From Bacteroidota bacterium (GTDB taxonomy: Bacteria; Bacteroidota; Ignavibacteria; Palsa-1295), in contig JAFDZW010000005.1 of assembly GCA_018266755.1 (NCBI GenBank), positions 186,001-250,000 of the forward strand: a stretch of 64,000 nucleotides of DNA, given 5' to 3'. Positions 43,601 through 53,249 of the stretch are shown piece by piece. The notes beneath the pieces are model-generated. The model was not told the origin of the DNA. It did not search any database and saw only the letters and a program-made list of their open reading frames with translations. Each line of letters starts with the position of its first letter. Position 1 is the first letter of the stretch. A program made the translations under genes and the position numbers.

Positions 43601-45074
43601 TTTGACCGTCTACACCGATCATTTCTATAATGCACGTAGTAACTCGCCGTATCGTTCGAGCCTTGGTACGATCAAGAGTGTGGACGGTAATGCAGGAGAC
43701 GATCTTGTGCTTTCGCTCTTCCCAAACTTTTATCTCTTACGATACAATTCCAGTACCGGGACTATTAACCCTGTCTGGCATTTCCCATTGGCGAATTCGC
43801 CCCGAGGAGCTTTGTCGTACGACTTTGACAATAATGGAATCCGAGAGTTTGGATTTGACACCGGTGACTCTGTTCGCTTTTTCGAATGGGACGCCTCCAC
43901 TGTCTCCAGAACTCCATCCCCTGCCGGTCTTGAAGTGATCCCACGTGACACTGGCCGCATCGACCTGCGCTGGAGTGAAGTCTCATCCGTCGATCGGTAT
44001 GATGTCCTGCGAGCGCTCGACGAGCCGAATGCAACGTTCGAAACGATCGGCTCGACCCAACGTGGCTCGTTCTCGGACACTACGGTTACCAATGACACTC
44101 ATTATTTGTACTCCGTGAAGGCCCATGATCCGAGTTATACAACCCCACTGAGTTTCCCATGTCCGAGCGTTACTGGATATGCACACCACCGGCCCACGAT
44201 TATTCGTATAATCTCTCGATCGAATGCGCTTGAACTACAAACGTCAAATCTTCTTGCGACTACCGGACTAAGTGGCGGAGAATTCGTCTGTGATGATACA
44301 CTTTCGTTCTCAAGTGCTATAGTCGCCGGCGACAGCACAGTAGTGCTGACGCCTATGCGAGAGCCTTTTTCATCGGGCACGCACACGCTTCGTGTTCGAT
44401 CATTCGGATTACGTGACGTCTGGAATTCCCCCTTCGACACGACTGCCCGCATCACGTGGGAAGAACATCCGATTGTAGCGACAGCAGCATTCTATATTAA
44501 ACAGTGGAGTTTTCAGAGTGGAAACAGGATACGCGTTCTGTTTTCGATGCGTCCGGATGACAATGCACTGCTCACTTCAAATTATACGCTTTCACCATTC
44601 GGAGAGATAGGCTCTGTTACGCGTGACCCAGCCAACGACACAGCCGTGATCTTAACATTGACGCCATCCACACAGTTATCTCCTATTGGCAACTCATATA
44701 CGGTATGTGCTCATGATATTACCTCCGGCGACCAGCAACTCGCCGAGGATGGCAGGTGTGCCGGCGAGACTCCGGTCGGTTCTTCCCTCTCACATCTATT
44801 TGTCTACCCCAGTCCGGTTCATGAGAGTGATGAAGTGATGACATTCGCCGGGCTCACGCCGCAAGCCAGCATCATTATTTATACCACGGGAATGCGACTT
44901 CTCCGTCGACTGGAGAGCACCGATCAATCAGGGGGAATTCAATGGGATTTGCGGGACGAAACCGGTCGAAAATTATCGAGTGGTGTCTATATCTACCGGG
45001 TTTCAGGGAAGGATTCCGCTGGTAATGAGGTCGAGGTAGGCCAATCGAAATTTGTGATTGTAACCGACCGATAA
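40683..45074 (+). CDS. Large secreted subtilisin-family serine protease with T9SS sorting domain
   Basis: A 1463-residue predicted secreted protease. The signal peptide core is [19 protein letters not shown]; an ATG at 40707 would give a shorter n-region. A propeptide-like region follows, then the S8 catalytic triad D171 ([11 protein letters not shown]), H265 ([13 protein letters not shown]) and S423 ([16 protein letters not shown]). An insertion near 217-240 is Asp/Gly-rich ([20 protein letters not shown]), suggesting calcium. The C-terminal half has FG-GAP/VCBS-like calcium motifs ([26 protein letters not shown]), a fibronectin-like part, and a final T9SS type A domain ([14 protein letters not shown]). 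It probably acts at the surface or outside the cell; its substrate is unknown. Confidence 0.93.
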   Translation: MSSRYHSCMISTRNRICFLLILSLMLQHRTAIAGSTSTIIVKFKTVSALQSPSAAVRAVIARFSAIGIESAPRIVPSVTSTNLLSIHSWNGLDRIIVLPLRSGISRAQAVDAIARLADVEYAEENHVYHIDRFVPPNDSLYSQQWAHDAMDVPGAWSYTQGDSTVNIGFVDTGVQWDHPDLVGQFAVNTAEDINHNGLFDPWPSTETHPDAYGHLVTGDLDGIDEDGNGYVDDVIGYDFVDQSSINFGDASGRDPIPYDEESHTHGTAVAGVIGAKANNRIGVAGVAPGCRLVALRALDALGNGESDDIASAIVYAADNGVKVLNLSFGDYFPSMLMHDAISYATEHGVLVVASSGNEGSDARHYPSDFSECLSVGMTTQDNSGREVLSPNSSYGEGMDLIAPGTAILTTAADGSYQSISGTSFSAPATAAVAGLLLSHNPRLGVAAIRSILESTTDKLSKSTYDHSHANGRVNAKRALAFVGSANIKIASPRTDDELQTDSSYSILGSAVSSLFTGYSVSYASGLNPDHDINNPPSWTLIDSSAEQVLDGTLATWKPAGLTAGTYTIRLAVSTTDRRSVEERITVRLRTHQAFAADVQVDTMYQNERRILLIHGRADSLSHALIRYRAVGSSEWSVVNDDQYAHGHSMLLSTNEVRAGVPIELSLVLFDNANDTVTSSFIAGIPDESISESGFREKPYALPSGYLLDTLIERGGTRYAIQNIATSASSFGTVAAFSFDTSSRSFIKSDSVQLLTLPRSIGRISPSPSPQLLLQGSGGTTYIFQGNSAHPVFGDMVFADTTSSLPFFATSLQDIDGDGIDELIGRQEVQVGSGYQDRYEADKIVNGQRVAFGNVSDTTTPAPHYASNTFSTPDTKAIAIAGNAPNGIAFLDDDADLIINKYDPSPASKFITTFVDENAGYTEGRNFAIGDFNGDGLPDIALAYHRSYDYNDDLEIEPSYWTVKVLLNTGTGSFLTVYTDHFYNARSNSPYRSSLGTIKSVDGNAGDDLVLSLFPNFYLLRYNSSTGTINPVWHFPLANSPRGALSYDFDNNGIREFGFDTGDSVRFFEWDASTVSRTPSPAGLEVIPRDTGRIDLRWSEVSSVDRYDVLRALDEPNATFETIGSTQRGSFSDTTVTNDTHYLYSVKAHDPSYTTPLSFPCPSVTGYAHHRPTIIRIISRSNALELQTSNLLATTGLSGGEFVCDDTLSFSSAIVAGDSTVVLTPMREPFSSGTHTLRVRSFGLRDVWNSPFDTTARITWEEHPIVATAAFYIKQWSFQSGNRIRVLFSMRPDDNALLTSNYTLSPFGEIGSVTRDPANDTAVILTLTPSTQLSPIGNSYTVCAHDITSGDQQLAEDGRCAGETPVGSSLSHLFVYPSPVHESDEVMTFAGLTPQASIIIYTTGMRLLRRLESTDQSGGIQWDLRDETGRKLSSGVYIYRVSGKDSAGNEVEVGQSKFVIVTDR

Positions 45075-45084
45075 AAAATTGTTG

Positions 45085-45171
45085 CGGAGAGGGAGAGATT
45101 CGAACTCTCGATACCCTTGCGGGTATAACGGTTTTCGAGACCGCCCCTTTCAACCACTCAGGCACCTCTCC
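45085..45171 (-). tRNA. tRNA-Ser (anticodon CGA)
   Basis: An 87-base class II tRNA. The seven-base acceptor stem GGAGAGG/CCTCTCC, a D-arm with TGAGTGG, an anticodon loop CTCGAAA giving CGA (reads UCG), a long variable arm (TATACCCGCAAGGGTAT) typical of tRNA-Ser, and the T-loop TTCGAAT all fit. The discriminator base is G and the CCA end is not encoded. It lies between two protein genes without overlap. Confidence 0.95.
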
Positions 45172-45226
45172 TCCGTGGAAAAGACGGACAAACAACCCGC
45201 AGATGCTTCTGCGCGTTCCCCTCTTC

Positions 45227-46981
45227 TCAAAATGAGAAATTATGTGTGTACGTCAGAGTTGCGAGAATCTCCGTGAATGCAGGAGTGCCGCTTACTGAAG
45301 TGTTCGTTTCGGTCGCATAGAGTGTAAAAACGAAGGTCCCTTGGTCGCTGATGCGAAACGTAGAGTTCAGGCTCTCACTATACGTGTTCGATGTCGTACT
45401 GATCGACGGGATAGGCGGGACAGTGCTCCCTGCTATCTCAACTGAGCTACGTGTGTATCCGATCGACCCGCCGATAGATAATCGATTTTCCACTAAGCTC
45501 TTCGCACCATTAAAGGTAATACCCCGAAGGGCTGTTGAACTCGCGCTCTGCTTCGTATCGGCGATCAGTAGCGAAGCCCCGAGACTCAATGCACTTCTCA
45601 AAAATGTAATATTGTAATTGATCGTCCCGCTCGTCGTTTTGGAATTGGAATATTTCTGCGTAAATATATTCTGATCGGTATAGTCTTGGTAAGATGCCGA
45701 AAGAATGATCGACTGCGTGGAGATATTCGAGACAAAGAGAAATCTCGGTGTAACGGATGCCGATTGTGCCACACTGCTGACACGTGTGGAATCGTTGATC
45801 AGATTACTCTTCGCACTCGTCCCTTGTTGTGTCGAGTAGTTCGCATAATTCATGTCGATCCCGAAAACTTGTGCGGGGTTGATGCTAATATTCCCGCTGC
45901 CGATGATTCGCTGGGTGCGGGCCAGTTTCGTATCGAGCACATTGTCATTCTGAATACCGATTGCGCCACTCATACGAAGCTTGTTGGAAAATGCATCGAA
46001 GCTTGGGGCAATCGTATAATTCTCAATATCGGTGGTAAAATAGTACGCACCCAGCGAGGCATAGTCCGGTTCGACGCGCTCATACCCAAGACGGATGTTA
46101 AAATGCGGCACACGCAGCGTCAGGCCCGTCGTAGAAGCCAACAACAGACTCGTAGAGGAACGGGTATCGATCACCCATTTCAGACTATTGGGGATCTGTG
46201 ACGAATCGATAAGCGGCGAGCGAAGATCGCGCGTGAGAAAACTTGAGGCAATCTCCGCATCGAACGTAAGCGGTTCGATAATCTTGATCTTGGTGTTAAT
46301 TCCAAGAACGGTATTTTCCTCCGGAAAAATATTTACACGCGTCGGGATATGTGTCAACGATGCAGAATCGTCTTTTGCATGGAGGTAGATTAGATCGACG
46401 AAACTCTCGTCCGTCCCGTAGCCAATCTTTCCCGCGAGGCCCATCCGCTTGAACGCTGGTTGAACTGCAATGTTCGTCGTATCCTCTTCTACGGCACGTT
46501 GAAACCGTCCATACATAAACGAAAGTCTCAATGGATTTGGGTCGAGGTCAACGCCAGCTCCTAGAAACGTGATTCCTGCTAGAGTATATTTCGAATATGT
46601 CAGCGAGCGATATCCCAGGTGCAGAGTGACCCATTTGTATTGGGGCGATACACCGACCTGATCGAACGGTTGGCGGAACGAACTCTCCTGATCGGAAAGA
46701 ATGAAAGAGAACGGAAGAGATACACCATAGAAGCTTAGCGTCGGCGCACCCACAAAAGTCCAGCCGGTGGCCGGTCGGCGTGCAGGTCCGCCGGATACGG
46801 AATACTTATTGACGGAAATACTGACCGATCCATCGAGCCGTACCGGCCGTTCACCGACCGATGACTCAAGATCCTGAGAGCGGGCTGAATAACTGAGGAA
46901 GCAGCCGAGTAATAGTACGAGCACCACGCGCACCACGCGCGTTCCGCTATTCGGTCGACCGATGTGATGTCGCAGACACAT
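45227..46981 (-). CDS. Outer membrane beta-barrel protein, unknown family
   Basis: A 584-residue protein from the ATG at 46981 (an ATG eight codons earlier is possible). It has a signal peptide ([20 protein letters not shown]) and then a body of regularly alternating amphipathic strands with many Ser/Thr and aromatic residues, ending [11 protein letters not shown] with a terminal Phe as in Omp85-dependent barrels. I recognise no specific family. It is divergent from an ABC transporter operon, with 153 bases between. Confidence 0.8.
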   Translation of the reverse strand: MCLRHHIGRPNSGTRVVRVVLVLLLGCFLSYSARSQDLESSVGERPVRLDGSVSISVNKYSVSGGPARRPATGWTFVGAPTLSFYGVSLPFSFILSDQESSFRQPFDQVGVSPQYKWVTLHLGYRSLTYSKYTLAGITFLGAGVDLDPNPLRLSFMYGRFQRAVEEDTTNIAVQPAFKRMGLAGKIGYGTDESFVDLIYLHAKDDSASLTHIPTRVNIFPEENTVLGINTKIKIIEPLTFDAEIASSFLTRDLRSPLIDSSQIPNSLKWVIDTRSSTSLLLASTTGLTLRVPHFNIRLGYERVEPDYASLGAYYFTTDIENYTIAPSFDAFSNKLRMSGAIGIQNDNVLDTKLARTQRIIGSGNISINPAQVFGIDMNYANYSTQQGTSAKSNLINDSTRVSSVAQSASVTPRFLFVSNISTQSIILSASYQDYTDQNIFTQKYSNSKTTSGTINYNITFLRSALSLGASLLIADTKQSASSTALRGITFNGAKSLVENRLSIGGSIGYTRSSVEIAGSTVPPIPSISTTSNTYSESLNSTFRISDQGTFVFTLYATETNTSVSGTPAFTEILATLTYTHNFSF

Positions 46982-47134
46982 AGTATTTTCACTCGGCACG
47001 CACACCCACGAAATTCAACTACCTCCCTGCAAAACTACCATATTTCCGCTTCAATTTACGAAATTCCGAATTGCCCGTGCAATGGGGTGTTACGTTCATA
47101 TCTTTGTAGAAAGAACTCAATAGATTCCGTTCGC

Positions 47135-48055
47135 ATGAGTGTAGTTTCCGTACGATCTGTCAGCAAGCGGTATGGGCGTTCCATTGCTGTAGACTCCGTT
47201 TCCTTCGAAATACCGTCCGGATGTATTTTTGGCCTCCTCGGACCGAATGGTGCCGGCAAGACATCGACGATTCGGATGCTGAATCTCATCACATTACCCG
47301 ATAGCGGCGAGATCGAGCTTTTCGGAGAAGCTCAACGCCTTGAGCACCAAAACCGTATCGGCTATATGCCGGAAGAACGCGGATTATACAGGAAGCTGCC
47401 TGTCCGTGAACAGTTAGAGTATCTCGGCGCCCTTCGTGGCCTTTCTAAGGCAACCTTACGAACAAGTATCGATTATTGGCTTGAACGGTTCGAAATTCAA
47501 GGTTGGGCCAAAAAGAAGACCGGAGAACTGTCCAAGGGTATGCAACAAAAGCTACAGTTTATCACCACTCTGTTGCACGATCCGGACCTCTATATTCTCG
47601 ACGAGCCGCTTTCGGGCTTGGACCCCATTAATGCAGAGATCATCAATGAGATTATCCTCGAGCTGCGATCGAAGGGCAAAACGATCATTCTTTCGACCCA
47701 TCGAATGGAGCAGGTTGAACAACTATGCGATGAAATTGCACTAATGAACCTCGGACGGATCGTTGTCCGCGGTGGCTTGCGGGAGGTTAAACAGCGTTCG
47801 AATAAGCGTATGGTTCGGCTGATTTTTGCCGGCCCCGATGGTTTTGTCATTCCCCTCGAAACAAAAGGAGTCCGAGTGGTTGAACGGCATCCGAACGAAT
47901 TACTTCTGCAGCTTCTCGAAGGTACGTCTGGACGCGATGTCCTCTCATATCTGACCACTGTGACAGAAGTCGTTACATGGCAAACGATCGAAACGCCACT
48001 GAAGGAGATTTTCCTCGAGGCAGTCACCGGCTCCACCGTCATTCCTCAGATCTGA
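47135..48055 (+). CDS. ABC transporter ATP-binding protein (NatA-like)
   Basis: Cytoplasmic ATPase of an ABC-2 exporter, 306 residues from the ATG at 47135 (the frame is open upstream but only overlaps the divergent gene). Walker A is LLGPNGAGKTS, the signature is LSKGMQQK, Walker B is LYILDEPLSGLDP, and the switch histidine is in ILSTHRMEQVEQL. A C-terminal domain of about 90 residues follows, as in the NatA/DrrA group. It lies 14 bases before its permease gene. Confidence 0.95.
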   Translation: MSVVSVRSVSKRYGRSIAVDSVSFEIPSGCIFGLLGPNGAGKTSTIRMLNLITLPDSGEIELFGEAQRLEHQNRIGYMPEERGLYRKLPVREQLEYLGALRGLSKATLRTSIDYWLERFEIQGWAKKKTGELSKGMQQKLQFITTLLHDPDLYILDEPLSGLDPINAEIINEIILELRSKGKTIILSTHRMEQVEQLCDEIALMNLGRIVVRGGLREVKQRSNKRMVRLIFAGPDGFVIPLETKGVRVVERHPNELLLQLLEGTSGRDVLSYLTTVTEVVTWQTIETPLKEIFLEAVTGSTVIPQI

Positions 48056-48069
48056 TTATACCGGCACGT

Positions 48070-49329
48070 ATGTCCAAAGTACCGATCATCATAGGGCAAG
48101 AGTTTCGCCAGAAACTGCGTTCGAAGGCTTTCATCGTAATGACGCTGCTCGCGCCGGCATTGCTTGCCCTCACAGGGTTACTTCCGAAGGCGATCGATTC
48201 GATGAATAGCGGAGAAACGAAGAAGATCGTCGTCATCGACCAGACGAAGCGTATTGCCGCTTACTTCGCAAATAAGCCGAACAATTCGTCAAAAGACGAG
48301 ATCACCTACGAGGTTCGATCGGTTATTCTACAGGACTCCTCACTCGTCGATTCATTAAAGAATGCCGTCGAGGCAAAGCAGATCGCAGGGGTCTTTTTGA
48401 TCCCCCCCGGGGCACTCGCGGATACCGGCGTCGTCTCGACGCTTCGGTTATCGAATACAAATGACTTTTCAATCGAGGCGGAAATTTCCGCGCGGTATGA
48501 AGAAGCCTTGTTCGTCGAACGGCTACGATACAATGGAGTCGATCCTGAAATGGTGCGAAATGCGCAGACGGCACATAAAATTCAGACATTGAAGGTTGAC
48601 AAAGGATCGGAAGCGGCGGATCACGGACTCGGATTTGCAGCCGGATATATCTGTGGGTTTTTCATTTATTTCTCGATGATTCTCTATGGCTCGCTGATTA
48701 TGCAAAGTGTCATCGAGGAAAAAAGCACTCGAGTAATAGAATTGCTCGCATCGAGTGCCAGACCGATCGACATCCTTGTCGGCAAGGTATTAGGCGTTGG
48801 GCTTGCAGGGCTCGTTCAGGTGACGGTCTGGGCCTTAATGTTTGCCGCACTGCCGGGTCTATTGCCAAATTTTGTGCCCGGTCTTGGTAATACACTCAGT
48901 AACATTCTCGAGCCGGTGCGGTTAGCCTATTTTATCGGGTATTTCCTTTTCGGTTACCTCATCTTCTCGGTACTCTATGCAGCGGCCGGTGCGACGGTGG
49001 AACAGGCAAGCGATGCTCAACAAGTCACGCTCCCGATCACCATTCTCATTATGGTACCGTTCTTGACGATGACGAGTGTTATTCAAGCTCCATCGAGTAC
49101 CACGAGCGTCGTGTTATCGTTAATCCCCTTTTTCTCACCGATCCTCATGATCGGCCGCATATTCAGCGAGACACCTCCATTTTGGCAAATAGCGTTATCA
49201 TTTGTCCTCATGGGACTCACATTCTATGGGGTTCTCTGGCTGGCCTCGAAGATATACCGTACAGGAATTTTGATGTACGGAAAGAAGTATACCCTCAAAG
49301 AGATCTTCCGTTGGGTACGCTATAGTTGA
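48070..49329 (+). CDS. ABC-2 type transporter permease (NatB-like)
   Basis: Membrane partner of the preceding ATPase, 419 residues from the ATG at 48070. An N-terminal helix (FIVMTLLAPALLALTGLLPK) is followed by a large extracytoplasmic domain of about 150 residues and then five or six helices, with the conserved EEKSTRVIELLASSARPIDI segment at the start of the C-terminal membrane domain. This is the topology of NatB and related sodium or drug exporters; the substrate cannot be told. Its last ten bases overlap, tail to tail, the cobalamin adenosyltransferase gene. Confidence 0.93.
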   Translation: MSKVPIIIGQEFRQKLRSKAFIVMTLLAPALLALTGLLPKAIDSMNSGETKKIVVIDQTKRIAAYFANKPNNSSKDEITYEVRSVILQDSSLVDSLKNAVEAKQIAGVFLIPPGALADTGVVSTLRLSNTNDFSIEAEISARYEEALFVERLRYNGVDPEMVRNAQTAHKIQTLKVDKGSEAADHGLGFAAGYICGFFIYFSMILYGSLIMQSVIEEKSTRVIELLASSARPIDILVGKVLGVGLAGLVQVTVWALMFAALPGLLPNFVPGLGNTLSNILEPVRLAYFIGYFLFGYLIFSVLYAAAGATVEQASDAQQVTLPITILIMVPFLTMTSVIQAPSSTTSVVLSLIPFFSPILMIGRIFSETPPFWQIALSFVLMGLTFYGVLWLASKIYRTGILMYGKKYTLKEIFRWVRYS

Positions 49330-49889
49330 GGATTCGAGGGGCGTTTTCCATCCCATGCATGCTCTTGTACGCCGAGCCGATGGTTAGCATAGCGTGCAAG
49401 AACAAAAAATAGATCGGAAAGCCGATTTACAAACGGGAGGATAAATGCTCCGATATCTTCTGTATGCATGAGCGTCACCACCTCACGTTCGGCGCGACGC
49501 GCAACCGTCCGGGCAACATGTAACTGTGCGGCCAATGGCGAACCGCCCGGCAAAATGAACTGCGTTAAGGGCTCTAGACTTTCCTCGTATTCGTCGATGA
49601 GCAATTCCAACGCCCGAATATCTTCTGCGACAACACGAGGGACATCATAACTAACCTTTGCTGAGAGTGGTGTTGCAAGATCGGCCCCTGCGACAAAGAG
49701 CAATCGTTGGATAGATACCAGGCGCGTGTTGAAGACACCACCGGTATCCAACGCCACTACAAATCCGAGGATCGAATTGAGCTCGTCTATGTCACCGTAG
49801 GCACGAATCCGTGCCGCATCTTTTCGTATTCGTCCTGCGGAAAAGAGTCCGGTCGTCCCGTCGTCACCCGTTTTTGTATAAATTTTCAT
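49320..49889 (-). CDS. Cob(I)alamin adenosyltransferase, PduO type
   Basis: Transfers adenosyl from ATP to cob(I)alamin, making coenzyme B12; 189 residues from the ATG at 49889. The N-terminal ATP-binding motif is KIYTKTGDDGTTGLFSAGRI; the central VAGADLATP-type segment and the C-terminal ARTVARRAEREVV and LPFVNRLSDLFFVLARYAN are diagnostic. The ATG overlaps the mntH-type stop by four bases. The open frame further upstream is not coding. Its presence implies adenosylcobalamin-dependent enzymes in this organism. Confidence 0.95.
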   Translation of the reverse strand: MKIYTKTGDDGTTGLFSAGRIRKDAARIRAYGDIDELNSILGFVVALDTGGVFNTRLVSIQRLLFVAGADLATPLSAKVSYDVPRVVAEDIRALELLIDEYEESLEPLTQFILPGGSPLAAQLHVARTVARRAEREVVTLMHTEDIGAFILPFVNRLSDLFFVLARYANHRLGVQEHAWDGKRPSNPQL

Positions 49890-51763
49890 TGTACAATGAA
49901 CAATGGAATCGAAAGTTCGTGTCGCACCGGCGAAATGGTCGCGCCGAAGAGTAGATCCTTGAAACCACGATGACCGTGCGAGCGCATTACCAACAGTTCT
50001 AACTGTTGTTCTTTTGCGATCCGCACCAGCTCGCGAGGCGGATCGCCGAAGCCGATCTTTGTCTGCACGCGAAGATCGGAAACCGTTGCCAATCGCTGCT
50101 CCCAATCGGTCATTAACTCTTCTGCCGCACGTGCGGCGCTATCGTGCGTTTGTTCGCGATGGAAGATGGTTGGTCCGCTGCCGACGACATGAATGAGAAC
50201 GAGTGTCCCACCGGGTGCGCAAAACGACCGGGCCTCGCTCACGACCCGCTCGTCATCGTCACTTCCCTCTACTGCCACTCCAACGATCCCGTAACGGTTG
50301 CCTGACTCCACGGTAGTGACCAATCTCCGCGTGCGTGCCTTGCGGGTCAAGCGTCCCGCCTGCTTGCGCAGCCAAGGTTTGACAATGATATAGGCTAGCA
50401 GAGCTACAATAGCAGCAAGAACCGGCAAGAGTATAAACCCCCACACGCGACTGCTCCCATCCGATGATAATAACGATTGCTCGAAATCGATAATATACTT
50501 GCCGTTGAGTCCGATGATTACCAGGGCCGTAAGCCATGATAATATCCTGACCCAGATCGGATTGGCAAATTCTCCCATCAAGCGCTTGTCAGCCGTGAAT
50601 TGAATCAGTGGTATCAATGCAAAAGACAATTGCAGACTGAGGACTACTTGGCTGGTCAACAACAATCCGAGCGTCGACCCATCGCCCATAATAGAAATCA
50701 CAATCACCGCTGGGATGATCGCGAGCATTCTGGTGATCAATCGACGAGCGACCGGACGAATGCGCAAGTGCAGAAACCCCTCCATTGTAATCTGGCCTGC
50801 GAGTGTGCCCGTGACCGTCGATGATTGTCCGCTCGCTAAGAGCGCCACGGCAAAGAGAATACCCGCGAACGTTGTACCAAGCAATGGCGAAAGCAGAGAG
50901 TGTGCCTGTTGGATCTCTGTAACGACCTGGGAATGTGAAAAAAATACCGTCGCAGAAAGGATAAGAATGGCGGCATTAATCAGAAACGCACCGTTGAGGG
51001 CGACAAAGGCATCGACGAGATTAAACTTGCAGGCCTCTCGCTTCCCTTCTGTTGTCTGCTCAATCTGTCGGGTTTGGACCAATGCCGAGTGAAGATACAA
51101 GTTATGTGGCATGACGGTGGCCCCGATAATGCCGATAGCAATCACAAGGCTGCCATTTGGCAAGGACGGGATTAATCCCCTGGCAATGCCTCCCCACTGT
51201 GGTTGTGCCAAAATGATCTCGATCAGAAAACACCCCCCGATCAGCACGACCAATGAAATGATTGCCCCCTCCAGTTTTCTGACTCCAAGGCGCTGCAGCC
51301 CGAGCAGTACAAATGCATCGAGGGCGGTGAGCAGTACTCCCCACAACAGTGAAAGACCGAACAATAGATTGATGGCGATGGCAGTCCCAAGTACTTCTGC
51401 AAGATCGCATGCGGCGATCGCTATTTCGCATAGAAACCACAGCGCAACTGCTACGGGCTTTGGATATTCATCTCGGCATGCTTGTGCCAGATCACGCCCC
51501 GTGACAATCCCGAGCCGAGCGGAAAGCGTCTGTAGCAGCAACGCCATGAGATTGCTCAGCAGCAACACCCATAGTAAGGCATACCCAAAGCGAGCCCCAC
51601 CTTCAAGATCGGTTGCCCAATTGCCAGGATCCATGTAGCCGACGCTTACCAAATACGCCGGCCCACCGAATGCAAGAAGCCGCCGGAAAATACTCACACC
51701 TGTCCCGGGTTTCGGGACAGCAACACTCTGATGTACCTCCGACAGTGATACCTGATCAGTCAT
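49886..51763 (-). CDS. NRAMP-family metal transporter fused to a universal stress protein domain
   Basis: A 625-residue protein. Residues 1-460 are an MntH/NRAMP proton-coupled divalent metal transporter with eleven predicted helices and both metal-site motifs: DPGN in GYMDPGNWATD and MPH in GATVMPHNLYLHSALVQ. Residues about 480-625 are a UspA-like nucleotide-binding domain (IVGVAVEGSDDDERVVSEA; LELLVMRSHGHRGFKDLLFG) with the G-x2-G-x9-G pattern only partly kept. Manganese or iron uptake with cytosolic regulation is the likely job. It overlaps its neighbours on both sides by four bases (ATGA), so a small upstream protein and PduO share its transcript. Confidence 0.94.
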   Translation of the reverse strand: MTDQVSLSEVHQSVAVPKPGTGVSIFRRLLAFGGPAYLVSVGYMDPGNWATDLEGGARFGYALLWVLLLSNLMALLLQTLSARLGIVTGRDLAQACRDEYPKPVAVALWFLCEIAIAACDLAEVLGTAIAINLLFGLSLLWGVLLTALDAFVLLGLQRLGVRKLEGAIISLVVLIGGCFLIEIILAQPQWGGIARGLIPSLPNGSLVIAIGIIGATVMPHNLYLHSALVQTRQIEQTTEGKREACKFNLVDAFVALNGAFLINAAILILSATVFFSHSQVVTEIQQAHSLLSPLLGTTFAGILFAVALLASGQSSTVTGTLAGQITMEGFLHLRIRPVARRLITRMLAIIPAVIVISIMGDGSTLGLLLTSQVVLSLQLSFALIPLIQFTADKRLMGEFANPIWVRILSWLTALVIIGLNGKYIIDFEQSLLSSDGSSRVWGFILLPVLAAIVALLAYIIVKPWLRKQAGRLTRKARTRRLVTTVESGNRYGIVGVAVEGSDDDERVVSEARSFCAPGGTLVLIHVVGSGPTIFHREQTHDSAARAAEELMTDWEQRLATVSDLRVQTKIGFGDPPRELVRIAKEQQLELLVMRSHGHRGFKDLLFGATISPVRHELSIPLFIVQ

Positions 51764-52005
51764 TGCTGGTTGTGGCTCAGAATAGCGTGCAGCAGTTCTT
51801 TTGCCGTATCGACCTTCCTCCTTAGCTCGCCTAACACTGCCGGCGAGACACCTTTGGACGAGGGTTTTTGATAATAGATATCGAGCGCATTGAGGTCGAT
51901 GAGCATATCGGTCAGAATCGTCATTGCCGTGGAAACACGGCCACGATTCTCACCTCGCATAAACATTTCATCCTCAAGCAGCTTCTCGTATTGGGATTCT
52001 GTCAT
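51760..52005 (-). CDS. Small acidic/helical protein in front of the NRAMP-Usp gene
   Basis: An 81-residue product (MTESQYEKLLEDEMFMRGEN...) predicted to be mostly helical, without signal peptide or membrane segment. It is joined to the transporter gene by an ATGA overlap and to the frame before it by TGATG. I know no family for it. The arrangement suggests a regulator or accessory of the metal transporter. Confidence 0.65.
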   Translation of the reverse strand: MTESQYEKLLEDEMFMRGENRGRVSTAMTILTDMLIDLNALDIYYQKPSSKGVSPAVLGELRRKVDTAKELLHAILSHNQQ

Positions 52006-52205
52006 CAGTTGGTAAATCGTACACTCGAAATGGTGGGCACCGATCCATATCGCCGCCTCAATTGCCGGTCTCGCCGGCCAACGGCTGAAGAATCATAATA
52101 TGCAACGATGGCTGGATTTGAATCAATCATGCGCATCGCATTGACGGCCGGGGCAGAACACATAAGCATTGCATACAGAATCCCCTTCGAAAAGAATCGA
52201 GTCAT
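52005..52205 (-). CDS. Possible small exported protein
   Basis: A 66-residue frame whose first 24 residues look like a signal peptide (MTRFFSKGILYAMLMCSAPA, cleavage near VNA). Its TGA overlaps the ATG of the following 81-residue gene (TGATG), the usual sign of translational coupling. There is no evident ribosome binding site and the sequence after the signal is short and basic, so it may also be an untranslated leader. Confidence 0.35.
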   Translation of the reverse strand: MTRFFSKGILYAMLMCSAPAVNAMRMIDSNPAIVAYYDSSAVGRRDRQLRRRYGSVPTISSVRFTN

Positions 52206-52220
52206 GTGTAGGCTAACACA
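52205..52220 (-). promoter_or_regulatory. Dyad TGTGT-N6-ACACA ahead of the small genes and NRAMP-Usp
   Basis: TGTGTAGGCTAACACA on the plus strand is an inverted repeat with five-base arms. Its centre TAGGCTAAC matches nine of nine positions of the centre of the DtxR-type consensus (TTAGGTTAGGCTAACCTAA), but the flanks do not. Given the metal transporter downstream, an MntR/DtxR-like operator is imaginable but weakly supported. Confidence 0.25.
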
Positions 52221-52250
52221 CTTCTTATTGGGGAAAATTCACTGTACGAC

Positions 52251-53249
52251 TTACCGCGCTACGTACTCCAATGTACGTGCCAGTACGACGGCAGGGTCGA
52301 TCTTATTCATGCAATCGAACGTATGGATCGGGCACTCATTGGAACCGTGCGAAGCACACGGCCTGCACCATAAGCCCTCGCATTCAGCCACTATGCCGGA
52401 TGCAGGACGAGGAGCAAAACCGAATTCCTTCACGGTAGGACCGAGGACATCGACAACCGGGGTGCCAACAGCGACTGCGATATGTACAGGGGCGCTGTCG
52501 TTTGATACTAACACATCTAAGTGTGAAATCACCGCCGCCGATGCTTCAAGAGATAGTTTTGATAAATAGCTTATCAACTTTACATCATATGTACTTACAG
52601 GGTTAATAATTTCAGAATCAACATCCGTTTTCTGGCCGATTAACACGATACTTCCTGCCCGAGATGAGAGCAACTGGATAAGCGAAGCAACATGTCTGGC
52701 AGGCCACCGTTTTGTCTTCCACACGCTCCCAGGCGCGATACCAATAATCGGGCGTGGGAGCTGTGAGAACTCCGGAGGTAAGAGCGTGGATGGTAATCTA
52801 AGCGTCGGCAGCGCCGTAATGTCCGCGTTTGACGATAGCGTTCGAGCTAATCGCGCCGCAGAAGTCGGGGCGTCATCGGTCTTCTCCGCAGGTATGACAT
52901 GCGTGAATACAGGACTTGGGACAATACCAACCTTCATTGGGACATTCAAACGCTTGACCAACTCTATCGTGCGCCTTGAGCGGTGCAAGCAAAACACGAC
53001 GTCAAAACCGACGGAATTCAATTCCGCCGCTTTCGCTTCAATCCCCTTAATACCGGAATCCTCGCCATATTTGTCAAACGCAAACACACGGTGGATATTA
53101 GGGGCATAGCTCAGAAGACTCGCGGACTCCGGCCGAACCAGGTAACTTATTTCAAATTCCGGGTCGATCGTCGCAAGCGTATTCGCGAGAGCCACAGAAC
53201 AGATGGCATCCCCGATGAACGCCGGCTGCATGACGAGTGCGCGCTTCAC
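52251..53249 (-). CDS. Glycosyltransferase family 9 (LPS heptosyltransferase-like)
   Basis: Predicted LPS core glycosyltransferase, 332 residues from a GTG at 53249 that overlaps the acyltransferase stop by four bases (GTGA); an ATG at 53264 is the alternative. ALVMQPAFIGDAICSVALAN at the N-terminus, IGIAPGSVWKTKRWPARHVA in the middle, and VSNDSAPVHIAVAVGTPVVD in the donor-binding half are the family's landmarks. The C-terminal cysteine cluster (LWCRPCASHGSNECPIHTFD) is also typical. It follows an LpxL-like gene, consistent with lipid A-core assembly at the inner membrane. Confidence 0.94.
   Translation of the reverse strand: MKRALVMQPAFIGDAICSVALANTLATIDPEFEISYLVRPESASLLSYAPNIHRVFAFDKYGEDSGIKGIEAKAAELNSVGFDVVFCLHRSRRTIELVKRLNVPMKVGIVPSPVFTHVIPAEKTDDAPTSAARLARTLSSNADITALPTLRLPSTLLPPEFSQLPRPIIGIAPGSVWKTKRWPARHVASLIQLLSSRAGSIVLIGQKTDVDSEIINPVSTYDVKLISYLSKLSLEASAAVISHLDVLVSNDSAPVHIAVAVGTPVVDVLGPTVKEFGFAPRPASGIVAECEGLWCRPCASHGSNECPIHTFDCMNKIDPAVVLARTLEYVAR

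Noticed and set aside
44875-45195. A 106-codon minus-strand frame running over the tRNA-Ser
   Set aside because: It spans the tRNA and the end of the protease gene; it is an antisense frame with no coding signs.
49890-50105. N-terminal extension of the cobalamin adenosyltransferase frame
   Set aside because: It overlaps the UspA part of the transporter gene, is Arg-rich without sense, and the family starts at the KIYTKTGD motif just after the ATG at 49889.
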